The position numbers and the translations under genes are program-made. Shown piece by piece: positions 41,565-51,886 of a stretch of 64,000 bases of DNA (position 1 is its first letter; every line of letters begins with the position of its first letter). A model generated the notes under the pieces. That model was not told where the DNA came from. It made no database searches and saw only the letters and a program-made list of their open reading frames with translations. This stretch comes from Rufibacter immobilis (GTDB taxonomy: Bacteria > Bacteroidota > Bacteroidia > Cytophagales > Hymenobacteraceae), in NCBI RefSeq assembly GCF_003721565.1, contig NZ_RJJE01000017.1, forward strand, positions 670,636 through 734,635, written 5' to 3'.

Positions 41565-41677
41565 CCATTAAAGAAGGTATATTGTCTCTTCAGGCTGAGA
41601 TTCACTTGGAGCTTCTACTTCATGTTATTTGACTGTGGTGAATAGTATTGCCGCTTTTACCTTAAACAAACGCTTCT

Positions 41678-42706
41678 ATGCCCGATCGCCTCGTGTACCG
41701 TATGCCCAAAGCCGGTTCCATTAAGGCTCTAAAACTCCAGACTGAGCACCTGGATCTGCCTAAACCACATGAAGTCTGTGTGGAGGTAAAAGCCATAGGT
41801 CTGAATTTCGCCGATGTCTTTGCTATGCAAGGTTTGTACAGCGCCACCCCAACCGGTTCCTTTATTCCCGGCTTAGAGTATTCTGGCGTGATTTCCGCCG
41901 TGGGCGAGGAGGTACGGGAATGGAAAGTGGGCGACAAGGTGATGGGTGCCACCAAATTCGGCGGGTATGTCTCACACATCAACAGCCACCATAGGTATGT
42001 CATTCCTTTGCCAGATGGCTGGAGCTTTGAAGAAGGGGCCGGTTTTCTGGTTCAGGGACTTACCGCTTATTACGCTTTAGTAGAGTTAGGGAATTTGCAG
42101 CAAGGAATGACGGTGCTCATTCATAGCGCCGCAGGCGGAGTGGGCATTTTAGCCAACCGCATCTGTAAAAAGTTGGGTGCTTTTACCATTGGTACCGTAG
42201 GAAAACCCCAAAAAGTAGACTTTCTGCGGGAACAGGAAGCGTATGATGCCATTCTGATGAGGGATAAGAACTTTGCCGCTAATCTAAAGGGAGCCTTACA
42301 AGACCGCCCGTTGCAACTGATCATGGAATGCATAGGAGGTAAAATACTGGCGCAAGGATGGCAGGCTTTAGCCCCCATGGGCCGAATGGTGGTGTACGGG
42401 AATGCCAGTTTCTCCAGCCATAGCGCCAGACCCAATTACCCCAGTCTTATCTGGCGTTTTTTGCAACGGCCTAAGATTGATCCGCTGCGCCTCCCCACAG
42501 AGAACAAGTCACTCATGGGGTTCAACCTCATTTACCTCTATGAACAGACTGAGTTAATGCACCAGTTATTGCATGAGTTGCAAACCCTTCAGCTACCGCC
42601 CCAGCACGTAGGTCATGTCTTTGGTTTCTGTGAAATGCACGAAGCTATTTACCAGTTCCAGAGAGGAAGAACCGTTGGGAAAGTAGTGGTGAAGGTAGGG
42701 GAGTAG
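41678..42706 (+). CDS. Quinone oxidoreductase-like MDR protein
   Basis: 342 residues, medium-chain dehydrogenase/reductase without the zinc ligands, close to NADPH:quinone reductase and VAT-1-type enzymes. The catalytic-domain start is LKLQTEHLDLPKPHEVCVEV; nucleotide-binding motif IHSAAGGVGILANRIC. C-terminal GRTVGKVVVKV is typical. Substrate unknown. Confidence 0.88.
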   Translation: MPDRLVYRMPKAGSIKALKLQTEHLDLPKPHEVCVEVKAIGLNFADVFAMQGLYSATPTGSFIPGLEYSGVISAVGEEVREWKVGDKVMGATKFGGYVSHINSHHRYVIPLPDGWSFEEGAGFLVQGLTAYYALVELGNLQQGMTVLIHSAAGGVGILANRICKKLGAFTIGTVGKPQKVDFLREQEAYDAILMRDKNFAANLKGALQDRPLQLIMECIGGKILAQGWQALAPMGRMVVYGNASFSSHSARPNYPSLIWRFLQRPKIDPLRLPTENKSLMGFNLIYLYEQTELMHQLLHELQTLQLPPQHVGHVFGFCEMHEAIYQFQRGRTVGKVVVKVGE

Positions 42707-42781
42707 TGTGAAGCAATTTGTACAGTTCATGCAGGAGAGAAGCAGCACTTCTGTCTACATCTTCCCAAGAGGCGCAAACCT

Positions 42782-43525
42782 TTAATTTAGTTGAGGCAGC
42801 GGCTGCGGTAAATCTGTTTGGTTTTTCAGTTCCTCTCTCCAACCAAACCGTTCACATAAGCGCTGCATATTCTCTGGCAGTTGAGCTTGAATGACGGTTC
42901 TCACACCGGTATAAGGGTGCTTGAAGGAAAGGGAAGCAGCGTGCAGGAGAAGGAAAGGGCTTCCCAGTTCCTCCAAAAACATGAGGTTGTGCCGCCAGTC
43001 GCCGTGTTTTTTATCTCCCACAATGTAGTGGCGCAGATGGGCAAAGTGTTTCCTGATCTGGTGCATCCGGCCAGTTTCGGGTTTGATCTTTACCAGGCTA
43101 TACCGGGCCGTTTGGTAGCGGCCAACTGGAATGGGCAGTTCTACAGTGGCTAGGCGGGTAAAATGCGTTACAGCTTCCTGCGCCTCCTTCAATCCGTTGT
43201 CTCTGTCTGGCCTGATGGGGCTGTCAATGGTACCTTCTTCGGGCGCGTAGCCCCGCACCACCGCGTAATACGTCTTATCTGGCTGTCGCTCGGCAAAGGC
43301 CTGTACCAAGGGGGCAGCGGCTTCAGCGGTTTTCGCGAAAAGAAGCACGCCAGAGGTGCCTCTATCCAGCCGGTGCAAGGGAAAAAGCCGGTACCCCAGC
43401 TGGTCGCGCAGCATCTGCAGGGCAAACTCCTTTTTCTCCTCGGCAATGCGGGTGCGGTGCACTAACAGTCCGTTAGGTTTATTGATGGCCACATAGTGCG
43501 CATCTTCATAAATAATCTTCAGCAT
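42782..43525 (-). CDS. truC: tRNA pseudouridine(65) synthase TruC-like
   Basis: 247 residues. RluA-type pseudouridine synthase: HRLDRGTSGVLLFAK with the catalytic Asp, GRMHQIRKHFAHLRHYIVGD and HAASLSFKHPYTG. No S4 domain. The spacing and KIIYEDAHYVAINKPNGLLVH start match TruC, which modifies U65 of tRNA. The better start is ATG 43525; the frame extends to 43549. Confidence 0.85.
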   Translation of the reverse strand: MLKIIYEDAHYVAINKPNGLLVHRTRIAEEKKEFALQMLRDQLGYRLFPLHRLDRGTSGVLLFAKTAEAAAPLVQAFAERQPDKTYYAVVRGYAPEEGTIDSPIRPDRDNGLKEAQEAVTHFTRLATVELPIPVGRYQTARYSLVKIKPETGRMHQIRKHFAHLRHYIVGDKKHGDWRHNLMFLEELGSPFLLLHAASLSFKHPYTGVRTVIQAQLPENMQRLCERFGWREELKNQTDLPQPLPQLN

Positions 43526-43549
43526 GAATTCTGTCAATAACTCCATCAC

Positions 43550-43916
43550 TGCAAGTGCAGACAGGATAAACCTTCAATAAGAACAAGCCCTGCTACATAG
43601 TTGGGGAGATGGCTCATCTCTTACTTAATATGATTCAAAATTACTGAATTAAAATATACAAGTCTGCTCTTGCGCTTAAAGCAAAGGCATAGTTCTACCC
43701 ATAATTTAAAGTGTATTTCTTCAGCTATTGAAGTTTGCGTTTAGGGGCTCTTTTTCCAAAAAGAGCCCCTAAACGCAACTACTCCTGGGAGGTTAACAAG
43801 GAATGTATGCTGGTAAAAAGTAAGAACTGCTTGTATTTATTGATGAATGTATAGAATAAGGTGTAACCACAAATTTCCTTTGGATATATTTGGAGTCATC
43901 TACTTGATAAAAATAC
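43550..43916. other. Intergenic region with one palindromic element
   Basis: About 370 bp between the divergent truC and small exported protein genes. Only palindromic copy 22 is recognised. Confidence 0.5.
43735..43778. repeat. Palindromic element, symmetric (copy 22)
   Basis: TTGCGTTTAGGGGCTC and its exact complement around TTTTTCCAAAAA. Confidence 0.95.
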
Positions 43917-43931
43917 TTGAAGAACACCTGG

Positions 43932-44312
43932 ATGATACAGCGTTGGTTTTGCTGGCTGTTGCTCGCTTGCTTCAGCATTCATGTAGGTTTTAGTATAAAA
44001 TCTGCAGAAGATGTCGGACACGGGTTAGGCTTTGTCTGCTCCACCCAAAAGAGTACTCCGGACGCCGATAAGGGCACTGCGCCTCTGTCGCTGATGCTGG
44101 AAGGGTACTTTGATCTGCTGGAAGATGTTCCGCGGGTTGAATACAATCTTCGCTCCATTATCAAGGTTGCTTGTAAAGCTGCCGTCATAAAACCATTGCA
44201 AGCGCTGGAGGTCATGCTGCCGCACTTGCTGCATAACTCGCTGGGCTACCTTCCGCAGCGGTTTGTGCTTTCTGAGTATCATGCCTTTATTTTCCGGCTC
44301 ACTCCCTTCTGA
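43932..44312 (+). CDS. Small possible exported protein, unknown
   Basis: 126 residues from ATG 43932 (15 more if ATG 43917 is used). N-terminal hydrophobic stretch MIQRWFCWLLLACFSIHVGF looks like a signal peptide or anchor; the rest (VCSTQKSTPDADKG, LEVMLPHLLHNSLGYLPQRF) matches nothing I know. It precedes the efflux operon by 120 bp on the same strand and could be its first gene. Minus-strand frames overlap it, so it is uncertain whether it is a gene. Confidence 0.45.
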   Translation: MIQRWFCWLLLACFSIHVGFSIKSAEDVGHGLGFVCSTQKSTPDADKGTAPLSLMLEGYFDLLEDVPRVEYNLRSIIKVACKAAVIKPLQALEVMLPHLLHNSLGYLPQRFVLSEYHAFIFRLTPF

Positions 44313-44432
44313 TTTTCCCCCTTCTTTTTTTCCGACTGAGGAAAAGTCTCTTTCCTTTCTCCCTGTTTGGTTTCTGCCGGTGCAACGCACTGTCTTAGAA
44401 TCCAATAATTTCTGTTTGCCTTTTCACAAGCA

Positions 44433-45599
44433 ATGGACACAAACTTATCCATCATGACTATCCCTTTCCGTAATATAACTTTCCTTTCCCTTATTACCTT
44501 GAGCGCGGGCCTGGCCGGGTGTGACGCCTCCAGTAACCCTAAAGAAAACAAAGTCACCGTGGCCAATCTGCCGGTAACCCAACTTATCACCAAAGACACC
44601 ACCCTGCATCAGGATTATGTTTCTGACATACAGGCGGTGCGCCATGTGGAGATAAGAGCCAAAGTAGGTGGTTTCTTAGAGCAAATACTGGTGGACGAAG
44701 GCCAGGAGGTAAAAAAAGGCCAGCCTCTGTTCAAGATCAATGCCCAGGAATACCAGTCTGAGTTTGCCAAAGCCAAAGCAAACTTCAACAGTGCTACCGC
44801 GGAGGCCATGACTGCCGAAGTGGAGGTAAAACGCGTGCAGATCTTGGTAGAGAAAAAGGTAATTTCTCCTTCTGAGTTACAGATGGCCAAAGCAAAATTG
44901 AAAGCGGCCCAGGCCAAAGTGGCCGAGGCCCGCTCGGCGCAGGAGAATGCCGCCGCCCGGGTAGCCTACACCTACATCAAAGCACCCTACAACGGCATCA
45001 TTGACCGCATTCCTCTCAAGGTGGGCAGCCTGATTGAAGAAGGAACCTTGTTAACTTCCATTTCTGACATCAATACCGTGTACGCCTATTTTGAAGTCTC
45101 TGAGAAAGAGTACCTGCAATACGCCAAAGCAGAGCTTTCAGGGGAAGACAATAGACATGGGCAAATCCAACTCATTCTGGCCGACGGCAGCACCTATCCC
45201 CATGCCGGCAAGATCGAGACCATGGAAGGAGTGTTTGAGCCCAACACAGGCTCCATCGCATTCCGGGCCAAGTTCCCCAACCCCAATAAACTCTTGAAAC
45301 ACCATTCTTCCGGCAAGGTGAGACTCTTTAATGAAGTAGACAGTGCTTTGCTCTTGCCGCAGAAAGCAACCTTTGAGATTCAGGACAAAAACTTTGTGTA
45401 TGTGGTAGGCAAAGACAACAAAGTGAAGACTAAAAGCTTTGAGCCTAAAGCCCGTTTCTCTCACTTTTACATAGTGGAATCTGGCCTGGAGCCGGGAGAA
45501 AAGGTGGTTTATGAAGGTGTGCAGACTTTGCGGGAGGGGGTAACCATAGACCCTGAACTTATCCAGATGGACAGCTTGCTCACCGCCAGCGCCAAATAA
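44433..45599 (+). CDS. RND efflux periplasmic adaptor lipoprotein
   Basis: 388 residues, membrane-fusion subunit of a tripartite pump. Signal with lipobox LAGC (Cys at ~29), lipoyl half-motif VEIRAKVGGFLEQILVDEGQEVKKGQPLFKI, a helical hairpin (residues ~95-165), the second half RVAYTYIKAPYNGIIDRI, beta-barrel and membrane-proximal domains. ATG 44454 is an alternative start. Operates with the RND and outer membrane proteins downstream; substrates cannot be read. Confidence 0.92.
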   Translation: MDTNLSIMTIPFRNITFLSLITLSAGLAGCDASSNPKENKVTVANLPVTQLITKDTTLHQDYVSDIQAVRHVEIRAKVGGFLEQILVDEGQEVKKGQPLFKINAQEYQSEFAKAKANFNSATAEAMTAEVEVKRVQILVEKKVISPSELQMAKAKLKAAQAKVAEARSAQENAAARVAYTYIKAPYNGIIDRIPLKVGSLIEEGTLLTSISDINTVYAYFEVSEKEYLQYAKAELSGEDNRHGQIQLILADGSTYPHAGKIETMEGVFEPNTGSIAFRAKFPNPNKLLKHHSSGKVRLFNEVDSALLLPQKATFEIQDKNFVYVVGKDNKVKTKSFEPKARFSHFYIVESGLEPGEKVVYEGVQTLREGVTIDPELIQMDSLLTASAK

Positions 45600-45764
45600 T
45601 CTATTTCTTTTAATCAACCTGTTTCAAAGGAACAGCAGGGACCGGCACGGCCTATTGGCAGGGGCGGTGTCCTGCCATGCCTATGTAAGTATACCGGCAG
45701 CCAATTGCCCTTTAGGGAACGTGCAGCCAAGGTTTCCTTTGGGCGGTGACAAGAAAATACATCC

Positions 45765-48700
45765 ATGTTAAAAATATTTATTGAACGACCAGTGCTCTCA
45801 CTGGTGATCTCCCTGTTTTTCGTCTTGCTGGGAGTGATGTCCATTATGAATCTGCCGGTCACGCAGTTCCCGGAGATTGTACCGCCTTCGGTCACGGTAA
45901 CGGCCAAATATACCGGGGCCAATGCCGAGGTTTCCACCAAAGCGGTGGCTACGCCGCTGGAAAGAGCTATTAACGGGGTGCCGGGCATGACTTACATGTC
46001 TTCGGTTTCCAGCAACAACGGGGTCACCCTCATTCAGGTGTTCTTCGAGGTGGGCACCGACCCAGATCTGGCCGCGGTGAACGTGCAGAACCGCGTGACC
46101 ACCGTGTTGGATGAGTTGCCCGAAGAGGTGATCAAAGCCGGGGTAACCACGGAGAAGGAAGTGAACAGCATGCTGCTCTACCTCAACCTCATGAGCGATG
46201 ATCCCGCCTCAGATGAGAAGTTCGTGTACAACTTCGCCGACATAAACGTGCTGCAGGAACTCAAGCGGATTGATGGGGTGGGCTTCTGTGAAATCATGGG
46301 CTCCAGAGACTATTCCATGCGGGTGTGGCTTAAACCCGACCGGCTCCTGGCCTACCAGATTTCGCCTGATGATGTGATTGAGGCCATTAGAGCCCAAAAC
46401 GTAGAAGCCGCGCCGGGGAAAGTTGGGGAAAGTTCGGGCAGATCTGAACAGTCGCTGCAATACGTGCTGCGGTACACCGGTAAATTATTTGAGCCGGCCC
46501 AGTATGAGAACATTGTGATCAAGGCAGATGAGCAGGGCAACGGCTCCGTGTTGCGTCTGAAAGATGTAGCCGATGTGGAGTTCGGTTCCATGGATTACGG
46601 CATGGTTTCCAAAACCGACGGGCGCTTCTCGGCCTCCATCATGATTAAGCAGCGCCCCGGCTCCAACGCCAAAGAGGTGATTGAGAATGTGAAGCTGAAG
46701 ATGGCAGAACTACAGGAAACCTCCTTCCCGCCGCGCATGAGCTACAACATTGCCTATGATGTTTCCCGCTTTCTGGATGCCTCTATGGAAAAGGTGTTGG
46801 TGACTCTGTTAGAGGCCTTTATTCTGGTTTCTATTGTGGTGTTCATCTTTCTGCAGGACTTCCGCTCCACGCTTATTCCTATTCTGGCGGTACCGGTGTC
46901 TCTGGTTGGTACCTTCTTTTTCATGGAGATGTTTGGCTTCTCCATTAACCTGCTTACCCTGTTTGCCTTGGTATTGGCCATTGGTATTGTGGTAGACAAT
47001 GCCATTGTGGTGGTTGAGGCGGTGCACACCAAGATGCACGAAAAGCATCTCTCGGCCAGAAAAGCCACGCTGGAGGCGATGGGGGAGATCAGTGGCGCCA
47101 TTGTAGCCATCACGCTGGTGATGTCGGCGGTGTTTGTGCCGGTGGCCATGATGACGGGCCCGGTGGGCATTTTCTACCGGCAGTTCTCTATAACCCTGGC
47201 CATTTCCATTGTGATCTCCGGGGTGAACGCCCTGACGCTAACTCCCGCCCTCTGCGCATTGCTCCTGAAAAACATCCATGGGCAGAGCGAGAAAAAAAGC
47301 TTGCTGCAACGGTTCTTCCAGAGCTTCAACAAAGGCTATGGTAAAGTGGAAGGGGGCTACAAAAATACGGTACTGCGCATAGCGGGCAGGTACGCCGTCA
47401 CGTTGGGGCTATTGCTGTTCTTCCTTTTCAGCACCTGGGGCATTACCAAAGTCCTCCCCACCGGTTTTATTCCCACCGAAGACCAGGGCATGATCTACGT
47501 GAACGTGACCACTCCGCAGGGAGCCACGGTGGAGCGTACTTCTTATGTCCTGGACAGGATTCAGCAGGCGGCGCAGAAAATGGACGCGGTGGAGAACGTG
47601 TCTACCCTGGCTGGTTTTAGTTTGTTGACTGATGCGGCCGGAGCTTCTTACGGCATGGGTATGATTAACCTCAAGTCATGGGAAAACCGCACGGCCTCGG
47701 TAGAAGAGATCATTGCCGCCCTTGAAAAGGAGACGAGTGACCTCAAAGACGCCAGTATAGAATATTTCCCGCCGCCCACGGTCCCGGGCTTCGGGAACTC
47801 CAGCGGATTTGAGTTGCGCGTACTGGCCCGAGATAAAACCGCGACCCTAGCGGAGACCGATGAAGTCACGAAGAAATTCATCTCAGCCCTGCAAGAGGCG
47901 CCGGAGGTGAGCAGTGCCTTCACCAACTTTGACCCCAATTTCCCGCAGTACCTGATTCACCTGGACCAGGACATGGCCGCCAAAAAAGGAGTCACCGTGG
48001 ACAATGCCATGAGCACGCTCCAGACTTTGATGGGCAGTTATTATGCCTCCAACTTTATCCGGTTCGGGCAGATGTACAAGGTCATGGTGCAGGCCTCGCC
48101 AGATTACAGGGCCAAGCCAGATGATGTGCTCAAAATGTATGTCAAAAACCAATGGGGCGAGATGGTGGCGCTTTCTTCATTTGTGAAGTTGGAGCGCGTG
48201 TACGGGCCGGAGCAGTTGACCCGCTACAACATGTACACCTCGGCCATGATCAACGGAAGCGCCGCCCCTGGGTACAGCAGCGGTGATGCCATCAAAGCCA
48301 TTGAACGGGTGGCCCAGGAGACCTTGCCCCGCGGCTTTACTTTTGAGTGGTCGGGCATGACGCGCGAGGAGATTCTATCGGGTGACCAGACCGTGTACAT
48401 CTTTATTGTCTGCCTCATTTTTGTGTACCTCTTGCTGGCGGCCCAGTATGAGAGTTTCCTGCTGCCGTTACCGGTCATCCTTTCATTACCTACCGGTATT
48501 TTCGGGGCATTTCTGGCTTTGCAACTCATGGGCTTGCAGAACAACATCTATGCACAGGTGGCCCTGGTGATGCTCATTGGACTATTAGGAAAGAATGCCA
48601 TCCTGATTGTGGAGTTCGCGATCCAGCGGCAGAAAGAGGGTCGTACGGTGTTGCAGGCGGCCATTGATGGTGCCGTGTCCCGTTTCAGACCTATCCTGAT

Positions 48701-48905
48701 GACCTCGCTGGCCTTTGTAGCCGGGCTTATTCCACTGTGTATCGCCACGGGAGCGGGAGCCATGGGCAACCGTTCCATCGGGACAGCCGCGGCGGGGGGC
48801 ATGCTCATCGGGACCATCTTTGGGGTACTCCTGATCCCGGGTTTGTATGTGCTATTTGCCTCCATCGGGAAGAAGAAAACCAAAAAAGCACTCCAAACGG
48901 CCTAA
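45765..48905 (+). CDS. RND efflux inner-membrane pump (HAE1 family)
   Basis: 1046 residues, twelve membrane segments with two large periplasmic loops. Proton-relay acidic residues in VLAIGIVVDNAIVVVEAVHTK; gate-region and C-terminal motifs LLGKNAILIVEFAIQR and GAVSRFRPILMTSLAFVAG. Resembles AcrB/MexB-type drug and solvent exporters. 165 bp after the adaptor gene with no terminator seen; overlaps in frame only with the downstream gene's non-coding extension. Confidence 0.95.
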   Translation: MLKIFIERPVLSLVISLFFVLLGVMSIMNLPVTQFPEIVPPSVTVTAKYTGANAEVSTKAVATPLERAINGVPGMTYMSSVSSNNGVTLIQVFFEVGTDPDLAAVNVQNRVTTVLDELPEEVIKAGVTTEKEVNSMLLYLNLMSDDPASDEKFVYNFADINVLQELKRIDGVGFCEIMGSRDYSMRVWLKPDRLLAYQISPDDVIEAIRAQNVEAAPGKVGESSGRSEQSLQYVLRYTGKLFEPAQYENIVIKADEQGNGSVLRLKDVADVEFGSMDYGMVSKTDGRFSASIMIKQRPGSNAKEVIENVKLKMAELQETSFPPRMSYNIAYDVSRFLDASMEKVLVTLLEAFILVSIVVFIFLQDFRSTLIPILAVPVSLVGTFFFMEMFGFSINLLTLFALVLAIGIVVDNAIVVVEAVHTKMHEKHLSARKATLEAMGEISGAIVAITLVMSAVFVPVAMMTGPVGIFYRQFSITLAISIVISGVNALTLTPALCALLLKNIHGQSEKKSLLQRFFQSFNKGYGKVEGGYKNTVLRIAGRYAVTLGLLLFFLFSTWGITKVLPTGFIPTEDQGMIYVNVTTPQGATVERTSYVLDRIQQAAQKMDAVENVSTLAGFSLLTDAAGASYGMGMINLKSWENRTASVEEIIAALEKETSDLKDASIEYFPPPTVPGFGNSSGFELRVLARDKTATLAETDEVTKKFISALQEAPEVSSAFTNFDPNFPQYLIHLDQDMAAKKGVTVDNAMSTLQTLMGSYYASNFIRFGQMYKVMVQASPDYRAKPDDVLKMYVKNQWGEMVALSSFVKLERVYGPEQLTRYNMYTSAMINGSAAPGYSSGDAIKAIERVAQETLPRGFTFEWSGMTREEILSGDQTVYIFIVCLIFVYLLLAAQYESFLLPLPVILSLPTGIFGAFLALQLMGLQNNIYAQVALVMLIGLLGKNAILIVEFAIQRQKEGRTVLQAAIDGAVSRFRPILMTSLAFVAGLIPLCIATGAGAMGNRSIGTAAAGGMLIGTIFGVLLIPGLYVLFASIGKKKTKKALQTA

Positions 48906-48921
48906 CCTTTTGTATCCATCC

Positions 48922-50385
48922 ATGACTTTAAGCAAAATGCCTTTTAATAAAAAAATATCGTCTTACTTCAGTTGTCTTTTCCTGCTGGGGCTGTTAGCGG
49001 GGTGCAAAGCGTCTGAACCTACGCCTCTGCCAGCTTTGCAGAGCGTACTTACCACTTTCCAGGCCTCTTCAGATTCCACCAGTCTGGCGGATCTTTCCTG
49101 GAAAGAGTTTTTCAGAGATCCATTTCTGGTGGGCTTGATTGATTCAGCGCTACAGCATAACCCAGATGTGCTTAGTGCGGTGCAGCAGGTGGAAATAGCC
49201 CGCGCCAATACATTACTCAGCCGCGGGGCTCTTCTGCCGCAAGTGACGGCCATGGGGGCGGCAGGAGTAGAGAAGTTCGGGGATTACACCATGACCGGTG
49301 TAGGTAACTTTGACACGAACCTGTCACCTAATATAAATGAAAACCAAAAAGTGTCGCAGCCGCTGGTGCCTGATTATTTCCTAGGTTTGCGCAGTGCCTG
49401 GGAGGTAGATCTCTGGGGGAAATTACGCAAAGCTAAGAAAGCAGCCTTTACACGTTTGATGGCCTCTGAGAAAGGAAAACAATTGGTGACCACAGCGCTT
49501 ATCTCTGAGGTAGCGCACCAGTACTATTACCTGCTGGCGCTGGACCGAGAGAAAACGATTCTGGACAACAACATAAAGCTCCAGCAAACGGCCCTGGAGA
49601 TGGTGAAGGTGCAGAAAGAGGCTGGCAGAGCTACCCAATTGGCCGTGCAGCAGTTTGAGGCGCAACTCCTGAACACTCAAGGATTAAAAGCCGAGAAAGA
49701 GCAGGAAATTCAGACAGTGGAGGGGCAGTTGAACCAGTTGCTGGGCCGGTACCCGCAACCCATTGTGCGTAGCCAGACATTGGATGCACAGGAATTGCCT
49801 GCCCAGATGAAGGCAGGGGTACCCACTGATCTGCTCCGCCGCCGCCCCGACATCCAGCAGGCGGAACTGGAACTGCAGGCGGCCCAAGCCGATGTGGCCG
49901 CCGCCCGAGCCGCATTTCTGCCGTCTTTGGTGCTCTCTCCGTACGTAGGTTTTAATTCTTTCAATGCGTCATTGCTCTTCAAACCGGCTTCGGTTGCGTA
50001 TGGTATTTTAGGTGGTTTATCCGCGCCTTTGCTGAACCGTTCGGGCATAAAAGCTGATTTTAGAAGAGCCGATGCCGCCAAGATTCAGGCCTATCATGCC
50101 TACCAGAAAAGCATCCTGACGGGGGTGCGGGAAGTAGTGACCACCCTCCGGGAAATTGAGAACTATCAGCAGGCTTCCGCTTTGAAGGAGCAGGAGGTGA
50201 AGGTGCTTCAAAACGCCGTCAGCACGTCTAATGATCTGTTCTTCTCTGGGTATGCCAGTTACTTAGAGGTAATTACTGCCCAGCGAGGAGTATTGGAAGC
50301 AGAACTTAAGCTGGCGGCCACTAAAAGAATTGTATTACAATCTACTGTGAATCTGTACAGAGCCTTGGGTGGAGGCTGGGAATAA
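48922..50385 (+). CDS. RND efflux outer-membrane lipoprotein (TolC/NodT family)
   Basis: 487 residues. Lipobox LLAGC; two repeated OEP domains, each a helical barrel part (e.g. DPFLVGLIDSALQHNPDVLSAVQQVEIARAN and VPTDLLRRRPDIQQAELELQAAQADVAAARAA). Outer-membrane channel of the pump. ATG 48922 (MTLSKMPFNKK) chosen; an upstream frame to 48847 overlaps the pump gene. ATG 48937 is possible. Confidence 0.92.
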   Translation: MTLSKMPFNKKISSYFSCLFLLGLLAGCKASEPTPLPALQSVLTTFQASSDSTSLADLSWKEFFRDPFLVGLIDSALQHNPDVLSAVQQVEIARANTLLSRGALLPQVTAMGAAGVEKFGDYTMTGVGNFDTNLSPNINENQKVSQPLVPDYFLGLRSAWEVDLWGKLRKAKKAAFTRLMASEKGKQLVTTALISEVAHQYYYLLALDREKTILDNNIKLQQTALEMVKVQKEAGRATQLAVQQFEAQLLNTQGLKAEKEQEIQTVEGQLNQLLGRYPQPIVRSQTLDAQELPAQMKAGVPTDLLRRRPDIQQAELELQAAQADVAAARAAFLPSLVLSPYVGFNSFNASLLFKPASVAYGILGGLSAPLLNRSGIKADFRRADAAKIQAYHAYQKSILTGVREVVTTLREIENYQQASALKEQEVKVLQNAVSTSNDLFFSGYASYLEVITAQRGVLEAELKLAATKRIVLQSTVNLYRALGGGWE

Positions 50386-50418
50386 GCCTCTTTTATAGAA
50401 GAAAGCTTAAAAGTAAAA

Positions 50419-50450
50419 GCCCCGGCTATAGAAACTAGCCGGGGACTTTT
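50419..50450. terminator. Intrinsic terminator
   Basis: CCCCGGCTA pairs with TAGCCGGGG, with AAAAG before and ACTTTTG after, between the convergent efflux and mnmE genes. Confidence 0.88.
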
Positions 50451-50479
50451 GTATGAGCGAAAGCTGTTGTTAAACAGTT

Positions 50480-51859
50480 TTACTTTCCGATGCAGAACTT
50501 TGTAAAAATATTATCCAGCAGATCATCGGTATTGATCTCGCCGGTAATCTCTCCCAAATGAAACAAGCATCTTCTGATGTCAGCCGCCAGCCAATCTCCG
50601 GTGAGGCCAGTGTCCAGGCCTTGGAGGACTTCTTGCAGGGCATCGGCAGTTTTCTGGAGGCTCTGGAAGTGGCGCAGGTTGGTGACAATGGTGCGGTCGC
50701 CGGTCATGGCCTCATTGGCATGCACCAGTTCCAGCAGGTTATCTTCCAGTTCTGATAAACCGTCCTTATTGCCCGCCGAGAGGAATACCAAATTTTCAAA
50801 ACCTTCAAAGCTCTCCAGCTGGGCGGGCGTGGCCAGGTCTTTCTTATTGCCAATGAGCAGATAGGGTACCTGCGGAAGCTCCAACTGCGCCACCTCAGCA
50901 TTCAGCTGCTCCGGCGTGGTAGAGGTAACGTCAAACAGGTACAGCACCAGAGACGCTTTTTTGAGCTGCTCCTTGGTACGGGAAACGCCAATGGCTTCCA
51001 CGGTATCCTGGGTTTCCCGCAGACCGGCGGTGTCAATGAACCGGAACCGAATGCCACCGATGTTGGCCTCGTCCTCAATCACATCACGGGTGGTGCCGGG
51101 TATGTCTGAGACAATGGCTTTTTCCTCGTTGAGCAGCGCGTTGAGCAGGGTTGATTTACCGGCGTTCGGCTTGCCAGCAATAACGGTGGGCACCCCGTTC
51201 TTAAGCACGTTGCCCATCTCAAACGACTTGAGCAAATCAAAGATGAGTTGCTGGAGGGTGGTGATCAATCGTCTTAACGCGCTGCGGTCGGCAAACTCCA
51301 CGTCTTCCTCGCTGAAGTCCAGTTCCAGTTCCACCATGGAGGCGAAATGGATGAGCTGCGCCCTCAGGGCCTTAATTTCCTGGGAGAAGCCGCCCCGCAT
51401 CTGCTTCATGGCCACCTGGTGCGTGAGCGCGGAATCTGAAGCGATTAAATCGGCTACGGCCTCGGCCTGGGCCAGATCAAACTGCCCGTTCAAGTAAGCG
51501 CGTTTGGTGAACTCTCCAGGCTCGGCCAGGCGGGCGCCTTTGCGCAGGAAAAGCTTGATCAACTGCTCCGTGATGTACGGCGAGCCGTGGCAGGACACTT
51601 CCACCACGTCTTCTTTGGTGTAAGAGGCCGGGGCTTTGAAGAGGGAGACCACCACTTCGTCCAGAATCTTTTCCCCGTCCCGGATGGTGCCGAAGTGCAG
51701 GGTATGCGAGGGCTGGTTCGCCAGTTTTTTGCCTTTGAACACTTCGTCTACTATGGAAATTGCCTCGGGGCCCGAGAGCCTGATGATGGCAATAGCGCCG
51801 TGTCCGGCCGCCGTGGCCAGGGCAATGATGGTATCTTTGGATAAAGTAGTGGGTAGCAA
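50480..51859 (-). CDS. mnmE: tRNA modification GTPase MnmE
   Basis: 459 residues. With MnmG it modifies the wobble uridine of certain tRNAs. N-terminal folate-binding domain, central helical domain, then the G domain: GKPNAGKSTLLNAL, DIPGTTRD, DTAGLRETQDTVEAIG, NKKD. The C-terminal CIGK motif with the essential Cys is intact. Single gene; mnmG is not in the window. Confidence 0.97.
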   Translation of the reverse strand: MLPTTLSKDTIIALATAAGHGAIAIIRLSGPEAISIVDEVFKGKKLANQPSHTLHFGTIRDGEKILDEVVVSLFKAPASYTKEDVVEVSCHGSPYITEQLIKLFLRKGARLAEPGEFTKRAYLNGQFDLAQAEAVADLIASDSALTHQVAMKQMRGGFSQEIKALRAQLIHFASMVELELDFSEEDVEFADRSALRRLITTLQQLIFDLLKSFEMGNVLKNGVPTVIAGKPNAGKSTLLNALLNEEKAIVSDIPGTTRDVIEDEANIGGIRFRFIDTAGLRETQDTVEAIGVSRTKEQLKKASLVLYLFDVTSTTPEQLNAEVAQLELPQVPYLLIGNKKDLATPAQLESFEGFENLVFLSAGNKDGLSELEDNLLELVHANEAMTGDRTIVTNLRHFQSLQKTADALQEVLQGLDTGLTGDWLAADIRRCLFHLGEITGEINTDDLLDNIFTKFCIGK

Positions 51860-51886
51860 AGCAGAAAGTTCTAATGAGGCAAAAGC

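Noticed and set aside
46754-47170. Minus-strand frame of 138 codons within the RND pump gene
   Set aside because: Shadow frame of strongly conserved transmembrane coding sequence.
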